DNA of 64,000 nt from a virus. A program made the position numbers and the translations under genes. The stretch is taken from positions 17,265-81,264 of the IMG/VR virus record IMGVR_UViG_3300032240_001333, one strand, 5' to 3'. The notes below the pieces were generated by a model. The model did no database searches. It was not told where the DNA came from and was given only the letters and a program-made list of their open reading frames with translations. Below, one piece after another: positions 61,688 to 64,000 of this stretch. The stretch's first letter is position 1. The number at the start of each line of letters is the position of its first letter.

Positions 61688-63652
61688 ATGTCATACTATT
61701 TAAAAGTATTAAAAGATTATCCAATAGGATTTTGGCAACTAGATGATGTTGCTGAAAATCCTTCATTTGATTTTAATGACATATTAGATAATTTTTCTAC
61801 ATATCAAGATTTGTTAGATAGATATAGTCAATATGGAAATATTAATTATTTAGCAACAGATAGTTCTGGATGTGGTAATAATGGTTTATATGTTGGCAAT
61901 TTTACTAATAGTAAACAGCATTTACCATTATCTCCAGGAGGACAATATGCTGTAGATATTACATTTGATAAAAGTATAGAATTTCCTATTTTAAATAGTT
62001 ATTATAAACAAATAGCACCTGGCGGATTTGCAACTAAGTATTATAATGATAATGACTTTACTCTAGAATGTTGGATTAATCCAGAAATTATTACAAATAA
62101 TTTAACTACAATATTTGGAGATCCAGTAAATAATATTGGTATATTTTGGCAAGATGGAAATATAATATTTAAATTAGATACAGATCAATTAGAATATACA
62201 ATTCCTTTTATAAATAAATCATTTCATATAGCATGTGTATATTCTGTATCTCAATCTTTTATTTATATAAATGGAGAACTTGTAGCAAGTAAAACTTTAT
62301 TAAATAATTTATTCACAAATAATAGCTTTTTGTTAAAATCTGGACCAACCCAAAATACAAAAGATGTATTTTTAGCAGATGATTTTGCGGTATACAGATA
62401 TTCATTATCTCAATCACAAATTTTAGAACATTATAATGATAAAGGATACACAATACCTTCTCAAATAGTAAGTCCAGATAATGGAGAAATATTTGAATTT
62501 TATGATAATAATATTAACACATCATTTAGATATTCATATCCATTAAATAAATCATGGGAATATTTTTTAAGTACTGATTTAATATATAATCAAGAAAAAG
62601 AATATATACAGATGGCACAAACAACAGAAGCAGTTGCTAAAACTGTTGTATTCAAAGATTTAATTTCAATACCAAGTGGAATTCCTATGGATTCTTCAAA
62701 AATAGAATGGTATGGTAATAATGGTATTATAGTGGAAACAAGTTTTGATGATGAAATTTATGAACAATGTGTAAATGGAGAATTTATTCCACAATATAAA
62801 TATTCTAATTTTAGTAGTCAAAGAGCTATCTGGATAAAAGTTACAATGTATTCACCAGATGCCTCTAGATATTTGCCTAGACTAGATACTTTATCTATGT
62901 ATTTTTATAACGAACAAGTAATGTATTCTAAAAATGGCATAAGCTATATATCAAAAATTGATAATTGTGATTATTATTTAGGACTTAATAAATACCCAAT
63001 AATGTCTAAAGATTTTAGAAATGGCTTATCTATACCAGAAGATTCTGGATTTAATTTAAATTTAAATAATAATATAAAAAGTATTGAATTTTTTTATACA
63101 CCATTTTTCTTATTACCATTAATTGATAGTCAAATTACAGATGTTTCAGCATCTGAAAATAGTATTATAAATGCAGAAATTAATACTAACTCAGTAATAT
63201 CAGACGTCATACCAGCGGAAACAACAATTTTATCATCTAGAGCTTATGGTTTAATTTTACAAGATTTAACTGAAACAGAATACCTTTGGGACAATGTTGG
63301 AAATATTACTAAAAATAACATTCAGTCTATATATGTAAATGGTGTGGACATGACAGCAGAAACCAATATTTTAGATATATTTGTAAGTGATAATTTACAC
63401 CATGTTGTTATTAATTTTGAAGACCCAATAACTGGTCAGGTATTAATGAATAAACCTTCAGACACAGCAATTAAAGCCCTATATCAATATATGTCTTTAT
63501 ATCAATATAACTTAGGTTTAAATACAATTAATAATCATTTTAATTTATATACTGGAAAAGAGTCATATCAAACCCTAGGAGTTACACTGGCAATGTCAGA
63601 AAACTCTGTTAACCTATATAATAATGACTGGCTTGTGATACAAAACGTATAA
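61688..63652 (+). CDS. LamG-like adhesin or tail protein
   Basis: 654 residues. N-terminal YLKVLKDYPIGFWQLDDVAENPSFD is typical of LamG-type phage proteins; a concanavalin-like domain covers about 60-245 (DFTLECWINPEIITNNLTTIFG, FHIACVYSVSQSFIYINGELVAS). The rest holds further beta domains. Likely a receptor-binding or baseplate-associated protein. RBS AAAGGG. Confidence 0.8.
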   Translation: MSYYLKVLKDYPIGFWQLDDVAENPSFDFNDILDNFSTYQDLLDRYSQYGNINYLATDSSGCGNNGLYVGNFTNSKQHLPLSPGGQYAVDITFDKSIEFPILNSYYKQIAPGGFATKYYNDNDFTLECWINPEIITNNLTTIFGDPVNNIGIFWQDGNIIFKLDTDQLEYTIPFINKSFHIACVYSVSQSFIYINGELVASKTLLNNLFTNNSFLLKSGPTQNTKDVFLADDFAVYRYSLSQSQILEHYNDKGYTIPSQIVSPDNGEIFEFYDNNINTSFRYSYPLNKSWEYFLSTDLIYNQEKEYIQMAQTTEAVAKTVVFKDLISIPSGIPMDSSKIEWYGNNGIIVETSFDDEIYEQCVNGEFIPQYKYSNFSSQRAIWIKVTMYSPDASRYLPRLDTLSMYFYNEQVMYSKNGISYISKIDNCDYYLGLNKYPIMSKDFRNGLSIPEDSGFNLNLNNNIKSIEFFYTPFFLLPLIDSQITDVSASENSIINAEINTNSVISDVIPAETTILSSRAYGLILQDLTETEYLWDNVGNITKNNIQSIYVNGVDMTAETNILDIFVSDNLHHVVINFEDPITGQVLMNKPSDTAIKALYQYMSLYQYNLGLNTINNHFNLYTGKESYQTLGVTLAMSENSVNLYNNDWLVIQNV

Positions 63653-63716
63653 ATTTGTCACAATGATTGACAAAAAGATGGACTTTAACCCAAAAGAATG
63701 GTAGAATTAATACCTA

Positions 63717-64000
63717 ATGGATATTAAAAGAATAAATCAACAGGTCGTAGAAGAGACCACACTTGGAATTTATGTCTGGGAAATGCCAGATGGACGCTGG
63801 ATTGGCGACGATGATGGTAATTATTTATCTATTACTTCTAAAAAGGGAAATCGTTCTAGAATGGATGCTATTGCAAGAGAGGTAAGATCATATGGTATTT
63901 ATGAGGGGCAACCAAAATTTTTATCTGGTAGACGTAAAATTGATGATGAAGAGTTCCAATACCAAAAACAAAGACTTGAATGGGGTCTAACACCAGATCC
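63717..64000 (+). CDS. Conserved phage protein (partial)
   Basis: 94 residues to the window edge: MDIKRINQQVVEETTLGIYVWEMPDGRWIGDDDGNYLSITSKKG..FLSGRRKIDDEEFQYQKQRLEWGLTPD. Similar proteins occur in actinophages and cyanophages with no assigned function. Promoter TGGACT (63679-63684), 17 nt, TAGAAT (63702-63707), then nine bases to the ATG: leaderless or nearly so. Confidence 0.75.
   Translation, partial: MDIKRINQQVVEETTLGIYVWEMPDGRWIGDDDGNYLSITSKKGNRSRMDAIAREVRSYGIYEGQPKFLSGRRKIDDEEFQYQKQRLEWGLTPD

Overview
The window is a stretch of an AT-rich tailed-phage (Caudoviricetes) genome. It carries a terminase pair, a lysis cluster (CHAP endolysin next to small membrane and lipoprotein genes), a long run of tail-fibre and adhesin genes, four tRNAs, a class II ribonucleotide reductase, thioredoxin and many tiny overlapping ORFs. 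A WhiB-like regulator (10775-11086), an Lsr2-like basic protein, frequent leaderless genes and a secreted S-layer-like protein point to an actinobacterial host. A freshwater, small-genome actinobacterium is my inference; no sequence search was possible. No portal, capsid, DNA polymerase or integrase gene lies in the window, so it is a fragment of a larger genome.
Layout. 1-6.3 kb: packaging (TerS, TerL) interleaved with 2-oxoglutarate/Fe(II) oxygenases, a Met tRNA, a Dps-like ferritin, Hsp20 and an FmdB-type zinc ribbon. 6.3-10.5 kb: secreted Pro-rich protein, lysis genes and a structural-type protein. 10.5-23 kb: WhiB, a proteasome-like Ntn hydrolase, a secreted subtilase, thioredoxin, a 538-residue surface-layer-like protein, five more oxygenases and many small zinc-ribbon proteins. 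23.5-34 kb: an uninterrupted leftward block of about 35 small genes, including a DUF932 protein and tRNA-Asp. This block has its own promoter type (TGTCRGT, 9 nt, TANAAT), a common translation leader (AACGAAAGGAAA), DnaA boxes, Crp/GlxR-like palindromes and a candidate antisense sRNA. 34-44 kb: sugar transferases, a SGNH-like protein, tRNA-Asn, tRNA-Glu, HNH nuclease, a collagen-like fibre, two oxygenases, a lytic transglycosylase and a second sRNA candidate. 44-64 kb: NrdJ, then a fibre/adhesin run (repeat fibres, an FnIII-Hint protein, a second collagen-like fibre, a PASTA protein, a LamG protein) interrupted by a cassette of six oxygenases.
How it may work together. Fourteen predicted 2OG/Fe(II) oxygenases sit close to collagen-like fibres whose Gly-X-Y repeats often carry Lys at Y, and to three glycosyltransferases, so hydroxylation and glycosylation of virion fibres is an attractive but unproven reading. 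Dps, a CDGSH [2Fe-2S] motif fused to one oxygenase, and thioredoxin fit an iron and redox theme. The leftward block looks like one regulon with shared transcriptional and translational signals. Elsewhere, many genes have a -10 box exactly six bases before the start codon, that is, leaderless transcripts.
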